64,000 nucleotides of DNA, taken from assembly GCA_017459925.1 (NCBI GenBank), contig JAFUCC010000026.1:1-64000 (forward strand), given 5' to 3'. This DNA comes from Eggerthellaceae bacterium (GTDB taxonomy: Bacteria; Actinomycetota; Coriobacteriia; Coriobacteriales; Eggerthellaceae). The notes below the pieces were generated by a model. The model worked only from the letters and a program-made list of their open reading frames with translations. It made no database searches and had not been told where the DNA came from. Each line of letters starts with the position of its first letter. Within the stretch, counting starts at the first letter, position 1. The position numbers were made by a program, and so were the translations under genes. This document shows, piece after piece, positions 46,314 to 55,864 of this stretch.

Positions 46314-47281
46314 TACTTGCAGATTGTTTCGAACAGCCATGTTCGGAAAGCCGCATCGGGATCTGAGCCCGATTTCATGGCACGTTCGCAATCGCGTGCT
46401 GTCGTGAACGCGTCTTGAAGCTCGCGATTGGTAAAGCCCCTCGACCATGCGATATGGTTCTTCACGCGCCAAGAGGGAACTTTAAGGGTTTCGGCAAGCG
46501 CATGCCCCTCGCCACGGTCGTCGAGCGATTTTGCGCAACACAGCTCGCGAAGGCGGGTCGTGCACATGCCGATGAGCGCGTACGATGACGTTGAGCCAAG
46601 CAAAGGCAGCAGGCGCAGGCACGTTTTTGCATCACGGGCCGAAAACGCGTCGACGAGCTCCCAGGGCTTGGCCTCGTTTGTCCGGGCGACCAGCAATTCA
46701 ATTTCGCCATCGGAAATGGGGCCTGAGCCTGCATGGGCAAGTGCGAGCTTGCGCAATTCGGTGTCGAGCTTAATCGTGTCCTCTCCCACGTACATCACGA
46801 GCTTTTCAGCCGCTGACTCCGTGAGCGTGACGCCGTGGCCCACCGCCATCGACCGAAGGGCGCGCACGAGCTCGTAACGCTTCATCGGCGCGCAATCTAT
46901 GATCGATGCTTTTCCGATAGAGGCTGCAGCCTTGTAAAGGCGAGTGTTCTTGGCAAGCTTCTCGGCGGAAAGCACCAGGACGGTTGAATCGCTGGGCGCC
47001 GACAAGTATGCGCAAAGCACGTCGACGTCCTGCTTTCCGAGCTTTTCGGCATGGGCTACTTCGACGAGCCTCAAATCGCTCGCAAAGGGCAGCGTGTTGC
47101 ACGCTACGGCGATGTCGGAGCCGCTAGCGCGCTCGCCGTCGAATTCATCGTGGTTGAACTCGAGGTCGCCAAGCTGCGACACGCGTTTACGAAGGCGCTC
47201 CAAGACCGTACGGCGCTTGAGCGCGTCTTCGCCAACGGCGAGGTATGCTGGAAGCAGTTTTGATTGTTCTTGTGCAGCCAT
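46313..47281 (-). CDS. holA: DNA polymerase III subunit delta
   Basis: 322 residues. Clamp-loader subunit that opens the beta clamp. Family features: LLPAYLAVGEDALKRR, ELRKLALAHAG and the PSWRVKNHIAWSRGFT end. Downstream of comEC with 4 nt between them; the comEA-comEC-holA order is common. Confidence 0.9.
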   Translation of the reverse strand: MAAQEQSKLLPAYLAVGEDALKRRTVLERLRKRVSQLGDLEFNHDEFDGERASGSDIAVACNTLPFASDLRLVEVAHAEKLGKQDVDVLCAYLSAPSDSTVLVLSAEKLAKNTRLYKAAASIGKASIIDCAPMKRYELVRALRSMAVGHGVTLTESAAEKLVMYVGEDTIKLDTELRKLALAHAGSGPISDGEIELLVARTNEAKPWELVDAFSARDAKTCLRLLPLLGSTSSYALIGMCTTRLRELCCAKSLDDRGEGHALAETLKVPSWRVKNHIAWSRGFTNRELQDAFTTARDCERAMKSGSDPDAAFRTWLFETICK

Positions 47282-47285
47282 GTCC

Positions 47286-49604
47286 TCATTGTAGACTAAC
47301 GCGAATCGATTCTGGCGTGAACGTGCACTTAACCTGACCGTCTAGGTCGCTACGGTACACCTTGCAACCTACCGACTCGAGCATACCGAGCGCCTCCTGC
47401 GACGGATGCCCGTACCTGTTGTTCTCGCCTACACCGATCAGCGCGATTTCCGGATCGAGGATTTCTATTTGCCTTTGGTTAAATGCCGCCTTTGATCCGT
47501 GATGCCCGACTTTGAGAAGGTCGACATCGCCGATATGCCCCGATCTCAGGATCGCATCTATCTGCTCGCTTTCCACATCCCCTGCGAACAGGGCTTTTGC
47601 ATCGACGGCGCCATCGTTGTCCCCGTCGTATTCGAACAGGACGCAGACGCTGTCCGCATTGCCGCCATCGTCGCGGTATTCATCGGGCCACACAACATAT
47701 CCTGTATATGAACCAACCTCGAACGCGTCACCCGCCCGGACGCCGACGACTTCGCCTGCTGTCCGTTGTGCCTGCTCGACGACGGCAGCGTTCTTCGCCG
47801 AATCGCTCGACAGCGCATCGGACATCATGAGGACCCGGTCTACGGTCACCACTCGCTGCAAGGCGTCGAGGCTTCCGCAGTGATCTTCGTCTTGATGGGT
47901 TATTAGAACGGAATCGACCTTGAACGTTCCGCTCCGACCGAGTTGCTCGATGAGCTGGGAGTCGTGGTTGCCCGTGTCGATGAGCATCGTCGCCCCCTTG
48001 CTCCTAACGAGAAACGCGTCGCCTTGGCCGACATCGAGCATGATGATGCTGTCTTCACCGTATAGCGAAGCGGCGTGAACGATAAGGGCCACGAGTAACG
48101 AGACAATAGCCGGGAAAGCCCTTCTCAGATTGCCAGTCGGCCATGCGAGCCAGAACGCACAGCCGAGCGCGATGGTCGATCCTATGGCAAACTCAGTTGA
48201 AACCGAAGCGGGTATCGATGCGAACGGAAGCGATGAAATCGCCGACACCGCAGCATCGAGCACCATTGCGGGAATGAGCATGATGCAAGTTATCGGCATC
48301 GGAAGAACCCCCGCTATCGCCGAGATCACGGCGATAGCCAACGCCCCCGCGCAGGCGAATGGGAATACGGGGGCGGTAAGCACGTTGGCCATCGGGGCTA
48401 TAAGCGGTAGCTGATGAAACACCGAGCAAGCGTACAGCTGCGAGAGGATGTTCGCCGAAAACGTAAGCGCGAGCGCGTCTTTCGCCATTTTCGCATGACG
48501 AATGGGCGTGCGTGACAGCCATGTGCCGATCAACTGCGAAAACAGCACGATTCCCGCTGTCGAAAGAACCGACAAGACAAACGAAACGGAAACGGAGGCC
48601 GCCGGGTTCGAGCACACGATCGCCACGATTCCCAAACCCAGTGCGTTTTGGGAAGACGGCCTCCGCTTTCCTAACAACGCTAAGACGCCAATGGACGACA
48701 TGATGGTTGCGCGTACGGCGGATATCGGCACACCCGACATGACGAGGTACGCACCCATGATTGCCACGAGAAGCGCGATTGACAGCCTTCGGGGAACGCC
48801 CGCCGCATTCACGATTGCTGCAACCAAACCGGTGAGAATTACCAGGTGGGCTCCTGAAACGGCGACAAGATGGGCCAGCCCCGCCCGTTGAAACGATGCG
48901 TAAGCAGACGTTTGCTCGATGTCGCGGCGATACCCGCATGCGAGGGCCTTCGCAAGAGCAGGCGCTTCGCCAGCCGTTCCCATATTCTGTATGGCCGACT
49001 TCCGCAATGCCCTCAAGAACGCAATCGGGGAATCATCTGTAACGCTTTCCGCCCCCGTGATGGTAAACGTTCCGATTGCGTTGTTTTGCCAAAGGTAACC
49101 GTCTTTTCGCCAATCGGCTTCTCGAAACGAGCCCGCCGCCTTTACCGTATCGCCGCACAAACGGGCTTCGCCATCGCTAAACACCGCTTGCACTGCGACC
49201 GGGACATCGCCAATTCGGACATACGCGAACGCCGCCTCGCCTGAAGCGCTCGCTTTCGTGTCGTTTCTCAATTCAAGAACTAGCTCTTCCGATCCGTCGA
49301 TTTCAAATGAAGCTGCATTCATCTGACATGCCGAGGCGGCACCGCATCCCAAGCCTATGCCGAGCAATCCTGCAGTTAGCAAGAGGGCTATCAGCGATCG
49401 CTTGGCCATGACTGTAATGACTATGCTGGCAACCGCAAGAAACGCCGCTGAAATGCCAACCGAAAGCAGCAGATGGGCATCTTGAAGCCTTCCAGCCGAA
49501 TAAGAGGCGGCGCATGACAGCCAAAGGACGAGCGCGCAGGAGAAAACAGGTGTGATCGACGGCCGAATTGCGATTGCGTTATGGTTATCGGCCATGCTCG
49601 TCAT
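47286..49604 (-). CDS. comEC: ComEC/Rec2 DNA uptake channel
   Basis: 772 residues from the ATG at 49604, overlapping the comEA stop (ATGA). N-terminal TM helices and an OB-fold, a competence domain (HLVAVSGAHLVILTG) with more TM helices, then a C-terminal metallo-beta-lactamase domain with ITHQDEDHCGS and VGHHGSKAAFN. Forms the channel for transforming DNA. No pilus or comF genes are in the window, so natural competence is possible but not shown. Confidence 0.93.
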   Translation of the reverse strand: MTSMADNHNAIAIRPSITPVFSCALVLWLSCAASYSAGRLQDAHLLLSVGISAAFLAVASIVITVMAKRSLIALLLTAGLLGIGLGCGAASACQMNAASFEIDGSEELVLELRNDTKASASGEAAFAYVRIGDVPVAVQAVFSDGEARLCGDTVKAAGSFREADWRKDGYLWQNNAIGTFTITGAESVTDDSPIAFLRALRKSAIQNMGTAGEAPALAKALACGYRRDIEQTSAYASFQRAGLAHLVAVSGAHLVILTGLVAAIVNAAGVPRRLSIALLVAIMGAYLVMSGVPISAVRATIMSSIGVLALLGKRRPSSQNALGLGIVAIVCSNPAASVSVSFVLSVLSTAGIVLFSQLIGTWLSRTPIRHAKMAKDALALTFSANILSQLYACSVFHQLPLIAPMANVLTAPVFPFACAGALAIAVISAIAGVLPMPITCIMLIPAMVLDAAVSAISSLPFASIPASVSTEFAIGSTIALGCAFWLAWPTGNLRRAFPAIVSLLVALIVHAASLYGEDSIIMLDVGQGDAFLVRSKGATMLIDTGNHDSQLIEQLGRSGTFKVDSVLITHQDEDHCGSLDALQRVVTVDRVLMMSDALSSDSAKNAAVVEQAQRTAGEVVGVRAGDAFEVGSYTGYVVWPDEYRDDGGNADSVCVLFEYDGDNDGAVDAKALFAGDVESEQIDAILRSGHIGDVDLLKVGHHGSKAAFNQRQIEILDPEIALIGVGENNRYGHPSQEALGMLESVGCKVYRSDLDGQVKCTFTPESIRVSLQ

Positions 49605-50236
49605 ACGCACACGAGGTCGACGAGCGCCTCCAGTTTCTTGTCGCCGATTCCGGAGACGCGCGTTAGATCCTGAACGCTTTTGAACGGTCCGTTACTTTCA
49701 CGGTCTTTCACAATTTTGGCTGCCGTTGAGGCGCCAATGCCCGGCAACGTCTCGAGTTGGGCTTCAGAGGCGGTGTTTATGTTTATGAGGGATGCCGCAT
49801 TCGAAGAACCCTCGCCTGATGTGGACGGGCTTTCAGGGGTTTCTTCGGCATAGCGCGCTATGACGATGTGCTCGCCATCGTCAAGGACCCGCGCGAGGTT
49901 GCACGAATCCGCATCGGCATCTTCGGCAAACCCCCCAGCCGCTTGCACGGCATCCGCGACACGTGAACCTTGCCCAACCTCGTACAGCCCCGGACTGTTA
50001 ACCGCTCCGGAAACATGCACGAAGAGCGTGCGCTCGCTCTCGAGAGCCTGCTTTGCGGGCTCTGCCTCATAAGAGTTTTCGAGCTCGAAGTTGCTGGAGG
50101 TGGCAGCGCCCGACAGAACGAATCCGACAGCGACTGCCACCATGGCCAGAAGCGCCGCCATGCCGATGAGCACAGTACGGCTCGAGCCGCCAGCGCCGAG
50201 TTTGCTTCGTATCTCGCTGATGATGCCGCGATCCAT
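49601..50236 (-). CDS. comEA: Competence protein ComEA (helix-hairpin-helix)
   Basis: 211 residues from the ATG at 50236, which has AAGGA 6 nt upstream. N-terminal TM (about 26-46), a SLBB-type domain (FVHVSGAVNSPGLYEVGQGSRV) and a C-terminal double helix-hairpin-helix (NINTASEAQLETLPGIG). Surface dsDNA receptor delivering DNA to ComEC. Confidence 0.93.
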   Translation of the reverse strand: MDRGIISEIRSKLGAGGSSRTVLIGMAALLAMVAVAVGFVLSGAATSSNFELENSYEAEPAKQALESERTLFVHVSGAVNSPGLYEVGQGSRVADAVQAAGGFAEDADADSCNLARVLDDGEHIVIARYAEETPESPSTSGEGSSNAASLININTASEAQLETLPGIGASTAAKIVKDRESNGPFKSVQDLTRVSGIGDKKLEALVDLVCV

Positions 50237-50384
50237 GCTCCGTCCTTCCAACATTGACGACGCATGAAACGATACGGGGTAATCGGCTCACCTTATGTGG
50301 CGAACCGATAGCGGAATCCCGTGAAATGTCGTTCAAACCGCGATGGAATCACCGCGAATGTGCGCTATTGTGCGGCGAATCACA

Positions 50385-51617
50385 TTAGTCTTCCGACGCG
50401 TTGACGACGTGCTTGGGCGGTTTGTACGATGCGCATGCGTAATCATGGGGTTCTGCCGCATCTGCGAGCTCTTTGACCCATGCATCGATGGGCAGCGACT
50501 CTTCGGCTTTCAGCACATCCCTCAGGCGCGCATGCGTCTCGGGATTTCTCGGCATGAACAGCGTGCAGCAATCCGGGGCGTCTTGCGATGATATGTCGAA
50601 CGAGCCGAGGCGCTGCGCCTCGGCGATGATATCGAGCTTGTCGGTTCCTATAAGGGGCCTGAAAACGGGAATGTCGACTGATTGGTCGGTTGCTCGAATG
50701 TTGTCAAGCGTTTGAGATGCCACCTGACCAAGGCTCTCGCCAGTCACAAGCGCTCCCGCCCGCTCCCTTTTCGCGATTTCCTCTGCGACCTTGAACATGA
50801 GGCGCCGGTACATGATCACGCGCAAAGACGGCGGCACCTTCAGCATGATCTCCTTCTGGTAATCGCCGAATGCGACGATGTAGACGCGGGCAACGCACCC
50901 CGACTTTTCCAGCACATGCGCTATGTCATCTACGAGGTACTCGCTCGTATCGGCTGTCTGCGGTCGCCCGGAGAAGTGGACGCCGACGCATTCGGCGCCA
51001 CGGCGTGCGAGCCTCCAAAGCGCAACGGGAGAATCGATCCCGCTCGAGAGCAGGCATACAACGCGCCCAGAGCTTCCGACGGGCAAGCCCCCGACGCCGC
51101 GCACGCTTCGCGCGTATATGTACACGGCATTTTGAACGACCTCGACGCCGACGGTTATGTCGGGGTCTTTCATCTTCACGCCCTTATCGGGAAACGCATC
51201 GCATAGGTATCCGCCGATGATGCGGTTCATCTCCATAGAATCAGTCTCGAAATCGGTGTGATTGCGACGGGCGTGAACCTTGAACGTCTCGAAATCCTCG
51301 CATTCGGCCAAGGCGCTCACCGCGACCGAGCCCATCTCCTCCAAATCGCGGTCGCATTTGAAGCCGCATGAAACGCGGGCGACGCCGGGAATGACCTTCA
51401 ACGTCTCCGTGAGGTCGAGCGCCGTCGCGCGATCGGTTCCCTCGCGCAGGAACACGCACAACCTGCCGGCAATCCTGTGAATGGTGACAACCGGGTAATC
51501 GACCACGATTGACTCGATGTTCTTCAAGAGGCGGTTTTCGAAATTGGCGCGGTTTCTACCCTTCAATCCGATTTCGTGGTAATGAACGAGACAGATGCGC
51601 TGGTGTTCCTCAGTCAT
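50385..51617 (-). CDS. thiI: tRNA 4-thiouridine synthase ThiI
   Basis: 410 residues. Ferredoxin-like and THUMP domains followed by the PP-loop LLSSGIDSPVAL and a QDAPDCCTLFMPRNP motif with a Cys pair. Makes 4-thiouridine at tRNA U8. The rhodanese domain of some ThiI proteins is absent. A short palindrome sits in its leader next to the ribosome site. Confidence 0.94.
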   Translation of the reverse strand: MTEEHQRICLVHYHEIGLKGRNRANFENRLLKNIESIVVDYPVVTIHRIAGRLCVFLREGTDRATALDLTETLKVIPGVARVSCGFKCDRDLEEMGSVAVSALAECEDFETFKVHARRNHTDFETDSMEMNRIIGGYLCDAFPDKGVKMKDPDITVGVEVVQNAVYIYARSVRGVGGLPVGSSGRVVCLLSSGIDSPVALWRLARRGAECVGVHFSGRPQTADTSEYLVDDIAHVLEKSGCVARVYIVAFGDYQKEIMLKVPPSLRVIMYRRLMFKVAEEIAKRERAGALVTGESLGQVASQTLDNIRATDQSVDIPVFRPLIGTDKLDIIAEAQRLGSFDISSQDAPDCCTLFMPRNPETHARLRDVLKAEESLPIDAWVKELADAAEPHDYACASYKPPKHVVNASED

Positions 51618-51635
51618 GGCTCTCCCCTGTTTTGC

Positions 51636-51664
51636 GTGTCAAACTGACCAGGCAAGTTTGACAC
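51636..51664. repeat. Short palindrome (family D) in the thiI leader
   Basis: Perfect arms GTGTCAAACT and AGTTTGACAC flank the 9-nt loop GACCAGGCA. The loop recurs exactly at 53952-53980 ahead of pyrF. It ends about 15 nt before the thiI ATG, close to the ribosome site, so it may control translation or bind a regulator. Confidence 0.7.
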
Positions 51665-51670
51665 AAAAGA

Positions 51671-51693
51671 AAGGCGCGAGGTAATCGCGCCTT
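51671..51693 (-). terminator. Terminator after rpoZ
   Basis: 8-bp stem AAGGCGCG/CGCGCCTT with a 7-nt loop, followed on the minus strand by TTTCTTTTGT. Confidence 0.8.
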
Positions 51694-51718
51694 CTCGCAA
51701 CCAATGTAAAGCAAGCGA

Positions 51719-51979
51719 TTAATGGTTCTTGACGTCAATGGAGTCGGGGTCGTACGACACGTCCTCGCGTGCAATCTCGGAAAACGCAATGGAAAGCGGC
51801 TTCTTGTCGGAAGCTCGCGCAATCTCGACAGCCGTCTGAAGCTGGATGGCGCGGTCGCGCTGTCCGCGAAGCATGTCGTTGATATCGTGCGCGCGCTTGC
51901 TCGCCAACGAGCACAGCAGGAAACGGTCGTTGTCGGTCTCGTCGAGCAGGACGTCAATTTTAGGTTCGATGATGCTCAT
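51719..51979 (-). CDS. rpoZ: RNA polymerase omega subunit
   Basis: 86 residues. IIEPKIDVLLDETDNDRFLL then ASKRAHDINDMLRG, typical of omega, which helps fold beta-prime. 5 nt after gmk, the usual gmk-rpoZ order. Confidence 0.93.
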   Translation of the reverse strand: MSIIEPKIDVLLDETDNDRFLLCSLASKRAHDINDMLRGQRDRAIQLQTAVEIARASDKKPLSIAFSEIAREDVSYDPDSIDVKNH

Positions 51980-51984
51980 GCCTG

Positions 51985-52557
51985 TTAACCTCGCGTCTCT
52001 TCGGCTTTTTCGTTCACGTAGGCGACCAATTCCGCAACCGCGGTTTCGAGGTCGTCGTTCACAAGCCGTATATCATACTCTTCTTTGCGGGAAAGTTCCA
52101 CCTTTGCGGCTTCCATTCTCCGTAAAACCGTTTCATTGTCTTCAGTGCCGCGGCCGCGAAGGCGCTGCTCGAGCACTTCAATGGAAGGCGGCTCTATGAA
52201 GACGAGGTGCGATTGCGGCATTTTCTCGCGTATCTGGAAAGCGCCTTGCACGTCGATTTCAAGAATGACCTGATGTCCGGCGGCAATGTGGTCTTGGACG
52301 CTCTTTAACGGCGTTCCGTAGCAGTTGCCGGAATACTCGGCCCATTCCAAGAGCTCGCCGCGCTCGACCATGCCCATGAACTCGTCGCGCGTTTTGAAGT
52401 AATACTGAACGCCGTCGGTTTCGCCTTCGCGCGGCTTGCGCGTTGTTGCAGAAACGGAAACCCACGTATCGGGAACTTCCTGCAACAGTCGGGCCACCAG
52501 CGTGCCCTTCCCAGCACCTGATGGCCCTGAAATTACAAACAGATTGCCGTGCCTCAT
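51985..52557 (-). CDS. gmk: Guanylate kinase
   Basis: 190 residues from the ATG at 52557, 1 nt after the mihF stop. P-loop SGPSGAGKGTLV and the TTRKPREGETDGVQYYF segment. Phosphorylates GMP to GDP. Part of the mihF-gmk-rpoZ operon. Confidence 0.96.
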   Translation of the reverse strand: MRHGNLFVISGPSGAGKGTLVARLLQEVPDTWVSVSATTRKPREGETDGVQYYFKTRDEFMGMVERGELLEWAEYSGNCYGTPLKSVQDHIAAGHQVILEIDVQGAFQIREKMPQSHLVFIEPPSIEVLEQRLRGRGTEDNETVLRRMEAAKVELSRKEEYDIRLVNDDLETAVAELVAYVNEKAEETRG

Positions 52558-52558
52558 A

Positions 52559-52867
52559 CTAGCCAAGGCGCTCCAGCAACGCAGCCTGCTGACGTTCGCC
52601 CAAACCGCGCAGGCGGCGGCTTTCGGCGATCTGCAGCTCGTTCATGATCTTCTCGGACTTGGCTTTGCCATAGCCGGGAAGCGTCTCGATGAGCGTGGAA
52701 ACCTTCATACGGCCGATGATGGGATCGTCCTTCATGTCGATGACCTGCTTGAGCGTGAGCTTGCCGCTCTTCAGATCCTCGCGCACCTCTGCTCGCTTGA
52801 TGCGGGCTTCCTTGGCCTTCTCCAGTGCAGCCTTGCGCTCGGCCTCAGTCAAAGTGGGGATTGCCAT
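52559..52867 (-). CDS. mihF: Integration host factor, actinobacterial type (mIHF)
   Basis: 102 residues. Begins MAIPTLTEAERKAALEKA and ends with the helix-two-turn-helix DNA-binding part (LIETLPGYGKAKSEKIMNELQI). The actinobacterial mIHF is a nucleoid protein upstream of gmk in Streptomyces and Mycobacterium, as here. It supports the actinobacterial assignment. Has a long structured leader. Confidence 0.95.
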   Translation of the reverse strand: MAIPTLTEAERKAALEKAKEARIKRAEVREDLKSGKLTLKQVIDMKDDPIIGRMKVSTLIETLPGYGKAKSEKIMNELQIAESRRLRGLGERQQAALLERLG

Positions 52868-53200
52868 TGTTCCTCTCCTTTATGCCATTTATGTACCGCC
52901 GTCGGGTGAAGGAGCCTTCACTAAGACGGCGTCTCATCGCAAACATCTCATGCCACTGACATGACGATATAAACGCGATGCTGTGATTAGGGAATGTTTG
53001 CGATTAGCGTGCGCACATTCTACGACGGGTAAGGTGTTCAATACAAGGACAATTTGCCTAAACGGTGTTAAATCAACTCGGAAATGCAAATATTCTTCAT
53101 CTGCGCCCTCATCGGGTAACTATTACATTAATAGATGCATATTCAATAAGCCGATAATTCAGCGCTCTCGCAAAGCCGATCCAACCTGGACTTTCCTCGT
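52868..53200 (-). other. 333-nt leader/intergenic region of mihF
   Basis: On the minus strand it carries a candidate promoter TTGTAT (53041-53046), 18 bp, TAGAAT (53017-53022), giving a leader of about 145 nt. Within it lie a strong two-tier hairpin, CGCCGTC/GACGGCG enclosing GTGAAG/CTTCAC (52897-52931), and a wider inverted repeat TCGCAAACAT (52937) against ATGTTTGCGA (52994). No ORF of note. The rest, towards pyrF, is A+T-rich without visible features. Confidence 0.55.
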
Positions 53201-53929
53201 TCAGCTCACTTCGGCGACAATAGTATCGAACGCCGCCGCAGGGTCGTCGGCCTTCGTGATGGGCCGGCCGATGACGATGTGCGAAGCTCCGTTTTCAAAT
53301 GCCTGCGCAGGCGTTGCGATACGGCTTTGGTCCCCTGCGTCAGCGCCTGCAGGACGTATGCCGGGCGTGACGATGTAGGCCTGCGGCCCGAGAATCTCAC
53401 GCAAGGCGGCAGCTTCCTGCGCAGATGCTACGACACCTGAAATGCCCGAGTCCTTAGCGACTCCTGCAAGCAACTTCACTTGCTCAGCAGGCGTGCGCTC
53501 AATGCCGATCTGGCTCAGCGAATTCTCGTCCATGCTCGTTAGAACCGTGATGCCAAGCGTGACTGCCGTTTGCCCGTTTCTTTCCTTCGCGGCAGCATTG
53601 ACGCCGCGCTGCGCAGCTTCGAGCATGGCCTGGCCGCCCAGCGTGTGCATTGTGATCATATCGGCACCTGTCAGTGCGGCCGATTTCGCAGCGCCTTCGA
53701 TTTGGAAGGGAATATCGTGCAGCTTCAGGTCAAGGAAAACCCTGTACCCGCGCTGCTTGAACGCCGCGACGATAGATGGACCGCATGCGTAATAGAGCGT
53801 CATGCCGACCTTCACCCACTTAGCACGACCGCGCAGCTTCTCTGCGAGCTCAACCGCCTCATCTCGGCCGCAATCGAGCGCTACGATGATACGCTCCTCG
53901 GCTGGTGTGTTCGCAAACACGTTCTCCAT
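53201..53929 (-). CDS. pyrF: Orotidine 5'-phosphate decarboxylase
   Basis: 242 residues from the ATG at 53929; the longer frame covers a leader palindrome. Final step of UMP synthesis. IVALDCGRDEA, then VFLDLKLHDIP with the catalytic Lys and Asp residues. 58 nt after pyrD. Confidence 0.95.
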   Translation of the reverse strand: MENVFANTPAEERIIVALDCGRDEAVELAEKLRGRAKWVKVGMTLYYACGPSIVAAFKQRGYRVFLDLKLHDIPFQIEGAAKSAALTGADMITMHTLGGQAMLEAAQRGVNAAAKERNGQTAVTLGITVLTSMDENSLSQIGIERTPAEQVKLLAGVAKDSGISGVVASAQEAAALREILGPQAYIVTPGIRPAGADAGDQSRIATPAQAFENGASHIVIGRPITKADDPAAAFDTIVAEVS

Positions 53930-53951
53930 AGCCCAACTTCCTTCCCTTAGC

Positions 53952-53980
53952 GTGTCAATCTGACCAGGCAAGAGCGACAC
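53952..53980. repeat. Short palindrome (family D) in the pyrF leader
   Basis: GTGTC and GACAC ends and the exact 9-nt loop GACCAGGCA of the thiI copy, with imperfect inner arms. It ends about 22 nt before the pyrF ATG. Confidence 0.6.
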
Positions 53981-53987
53981 GTTCGAA

Positions 53988-54920
53988 TCATTCGAGCGCG
54001 CCGACCAATTCGTTGACGTCCTTCACTCCGCACTGCTCGCAATAATCGATTATCCCGTCGATGACGTCGACCGTCGCAGTTGGGTTCGAGAAGTTCGCCG
54101 TGCCGATTGCGACGGCTGTGGCACCCGCAAGCATGAACTCGATTGCGTCGATTCCCGAGCTGATGCCGCCCATGCCGAGTAACGGAACCTGCACGGCGTT
54201 ATGGACTTCCCAAACCATGCGCAAGGCAACAGGCTTCACGGCGGGACCGGAAAGCCCTCCCACGGCACGCGCAAGCTGGGGCTTGCGCCTGTACGCGTCG
54301 ATGGCCATCCCAAGAAGGGTGTTTATGAGCGAAAGCGCATCGGCGCCAGCTTCCACGGCCGCTTCGGCAATCGCCGTTACGTCAGTCACGTTTGGCGTGA
54401 GCTTCACGATCATCGGCTTTGCCGTGGCTTTGCGGCACATCCCGATGACCTCGCGCACGCTTGCGGGGTCCGTTCCGATCGTCATGCCCCCTGCGTCGAC
54501 GTTTGGGCATGAGATGTTGATCTCGTAGGCATCGACTAATTCCGTCGTTTCAAGCACTTCGATAACCTGGACATACTCCTCGAAGCTATGGCCTGACACG
54601 TTGACGATGGTCGTCGCGCCTATTTCGCGCAACCACGGCAGGTCGTGTTCGACGAGATGCGCCACGCCGGGGTTTTGCAAGCCGATGGAATTCAACATGC
54701 CCGATGGGGTTTCGGCGATGCGGGGGCTCGCGTTGCCTTCCCATCCGTTAAGCGACACGCCCTTTGTGGTGACCGCGCCCAGAGCGGCAACGTCAACGAA
54801 ATCAGAATACTCATGTCCTGCCGCGAACGTTCCCGAAGCGACTGTGACAGGGTTCTTCATGGCGAGGCCGCCCAGGTTCACGGCAAGGTTCACGTTCGTT
54901 TCACGAGGAGTCGCAGCCAT
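53988..54920 (-). CDS. pyrD: Dihydroorotate dehydrogenase, class 1B catalytic subunit
   Basis: 310 residues from the ATG at 54920 that overlaps the pyrK stop; a GTG 6 nt upstream is possible. FMN barrel with [11 protein letters not shown], the [12 protein letters not shown] segment and the [14 protein letters not shown]-phosphate loop. Works with PyrK to pass electrons to NAD+. Confidence 0.94.
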   Translation of the reverse strand: MAATPRETNVNLAVNLGGLAMKNPVTVASGTFAAGHEYSDFVDVAALGAVTTKGVSLNGWEGNASPRIAETPSGMLNSIGLQNPGVAHLVEHDLPWLREIGATTIVNVSGHSFEEYVQVIEVLETTELVDAYEINISCPNVDAGGMTIGTDPASVREVIGMCRKATAKPMIVKLTPNVTDVTAIAEAAVEAGADALSLINTLLGMAIDAYRRKPQLARAVGGLSGPAVKPVALRMVWEVHNAVQVPLLGMGGISSGIDAIEFMLAGATAVAIGTANFSNPTATVDVIDGIIDYCEQCGVKDVNELVGALE

Positions 54921-55711
54921 TACCACACCACCTCCTCAGCCTCGAAGATGGGGCCGTCAACGCATGAACGTCGTTTGCCGTTCACGGTGTCGACCACGCA
55001 TGACAGGCAAGCGCCGACACCGCATGCCATGCGCTTTTCCATCGAAACCTGCGTGCGGACCTTTGCTTGCGCGCCCATGTTCGCGACGATCTTCATCAAC
55101 GGCTCAGGACCGCAGACTGCCAAGAAATCGTAAGGCTCGTTATCTGCGAGGCACCCTTCTGCGAGCCGTTCTTCGACGAGCGATGTGCAAAAGCCCGCTC
55201 GGCCATACGAGCCGTCATCGGTCGCACAGCAAGGCTCGCATCCCAAAAGGTCCGCGTAGCGTTCCCTTGCCACGAGAGCGCTTTTCGTTTGCGCGCCGAG
55301 CACGACATCGAACGGAATAGCAGCGGCCTTGAGCGTTTCGGCAAGCATGAACAGCGGCGCAGCCCCAACGCCGCCGCCGACGAGCAGCGCATGCGAGCAA
55401 TCGGTTGCCCACGTATTGCCAATTGGGCCGATCATCTCCACTACCGAACCTTGAAGAGCGGGCATGAGGCGCGTCACCGTGCCGACTTCCTGATACAGGA
55501 TTTCCAGGGTCCCGGCATCTGCATTTCGCGCGTACACGGAAAACGGGCGCCTGAGGATATGCGATTCGAATTCGGGGAGCTTCATGTGCACGAATTGGCC
55601 AGGCAGGATTTTGCTGGCTATGAGCGGTGATTCGAGCACCATCACGTGCAATCGCGGCCCTTCCGGCTCGTTCGAGACAATGCGGGCGGATTCGTTCACA
55701 AGCTGGGACAT
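54920..55711 (-). CDS. pyrK: Dihydroorotate dehydrogenase electron-transfer subunit PyrK
   Basis: 263 residues from the ATG at 55711. Ferredoxin reductase-type FAD domain ([10 protein letters not shown]), NAD domain ([13 protein letters not shown]) and a C-terminal 2Fe-2S site with CGVGACLSC plus a further Cys in RRSCVDGP. The upstream ATG-containing extension reads through a repeat and is rejected. Confidence 0.94.
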   Translation of the reverse strand: MSQLVNESARIVSNEPEGPRLHVMVLESPLIASKILPGQFVHMKLPEFESHILRRPFSVYARNADAGTLEILYQEVGTVTRLMPALQGSVVEMIGPIGNTWATDCSHALLVGGGVGAAPLFMLAETLKAAAIPFDVVLGAQTKSALVARERYADLLGCEPCCATDDGSYGRAGFCTSLVEERLAEGCLADNEPYDFLAVCGPEPLMKIVANMGAQAKVRTQVSMEKRMACGVGACLSCVVDTVNGKRRSCVDGPIFEAEEVVW

Positions 55712-55755
55712 ATGGCCTCCCCCACGCGGTTTGCGTTGGGAAGATTGTATCAGGT

Positions 55756-55855
55756 AATGAGTAGCAGGACGTTCCTGCGACTCATTTTGCGTAGCCAGAA
55801 TCGAAGGCCGGAGCACTCTACGGAAATGAGTAGCAGGAACGTCCTGCTACTCATT
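55756..55855. repeat. Family B palindromic element, copy 3
   Basis: 31-nt inverted repeat (55756-55786 against 55825-55855) with one mismatch; same AATGAGTAGCAGGACGTTCC arm as the other two copies. The spacer is unrelated to theirs. 9 nt after the stop of the secreted-protein gene and upstream of pyrK. Confidence 0.83.
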
Positions 55856-55864
55856 ACGCGTCGG

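Noticed and set aside
45676-46356. Minus-strand 226-residue Gly/Leu-rich frame over rpsT
   Set aside because: Mirror of the Ala/Glu/Lys tail of S20; no ribosome site and it runs into the bidirectional terminator.
46950-49600. Evidence of a complete competence system
   Set aside because: Only comEA and comEC are present; no pilus, comF or dprA genes are in this window.
53160-53210. GAGGAAAGTCC-like string on the minus strand, resembling RNase P RNA
   Set aside because: Only this short string matches; the other conserved RNase P segments are absent from the 333-nt gap.
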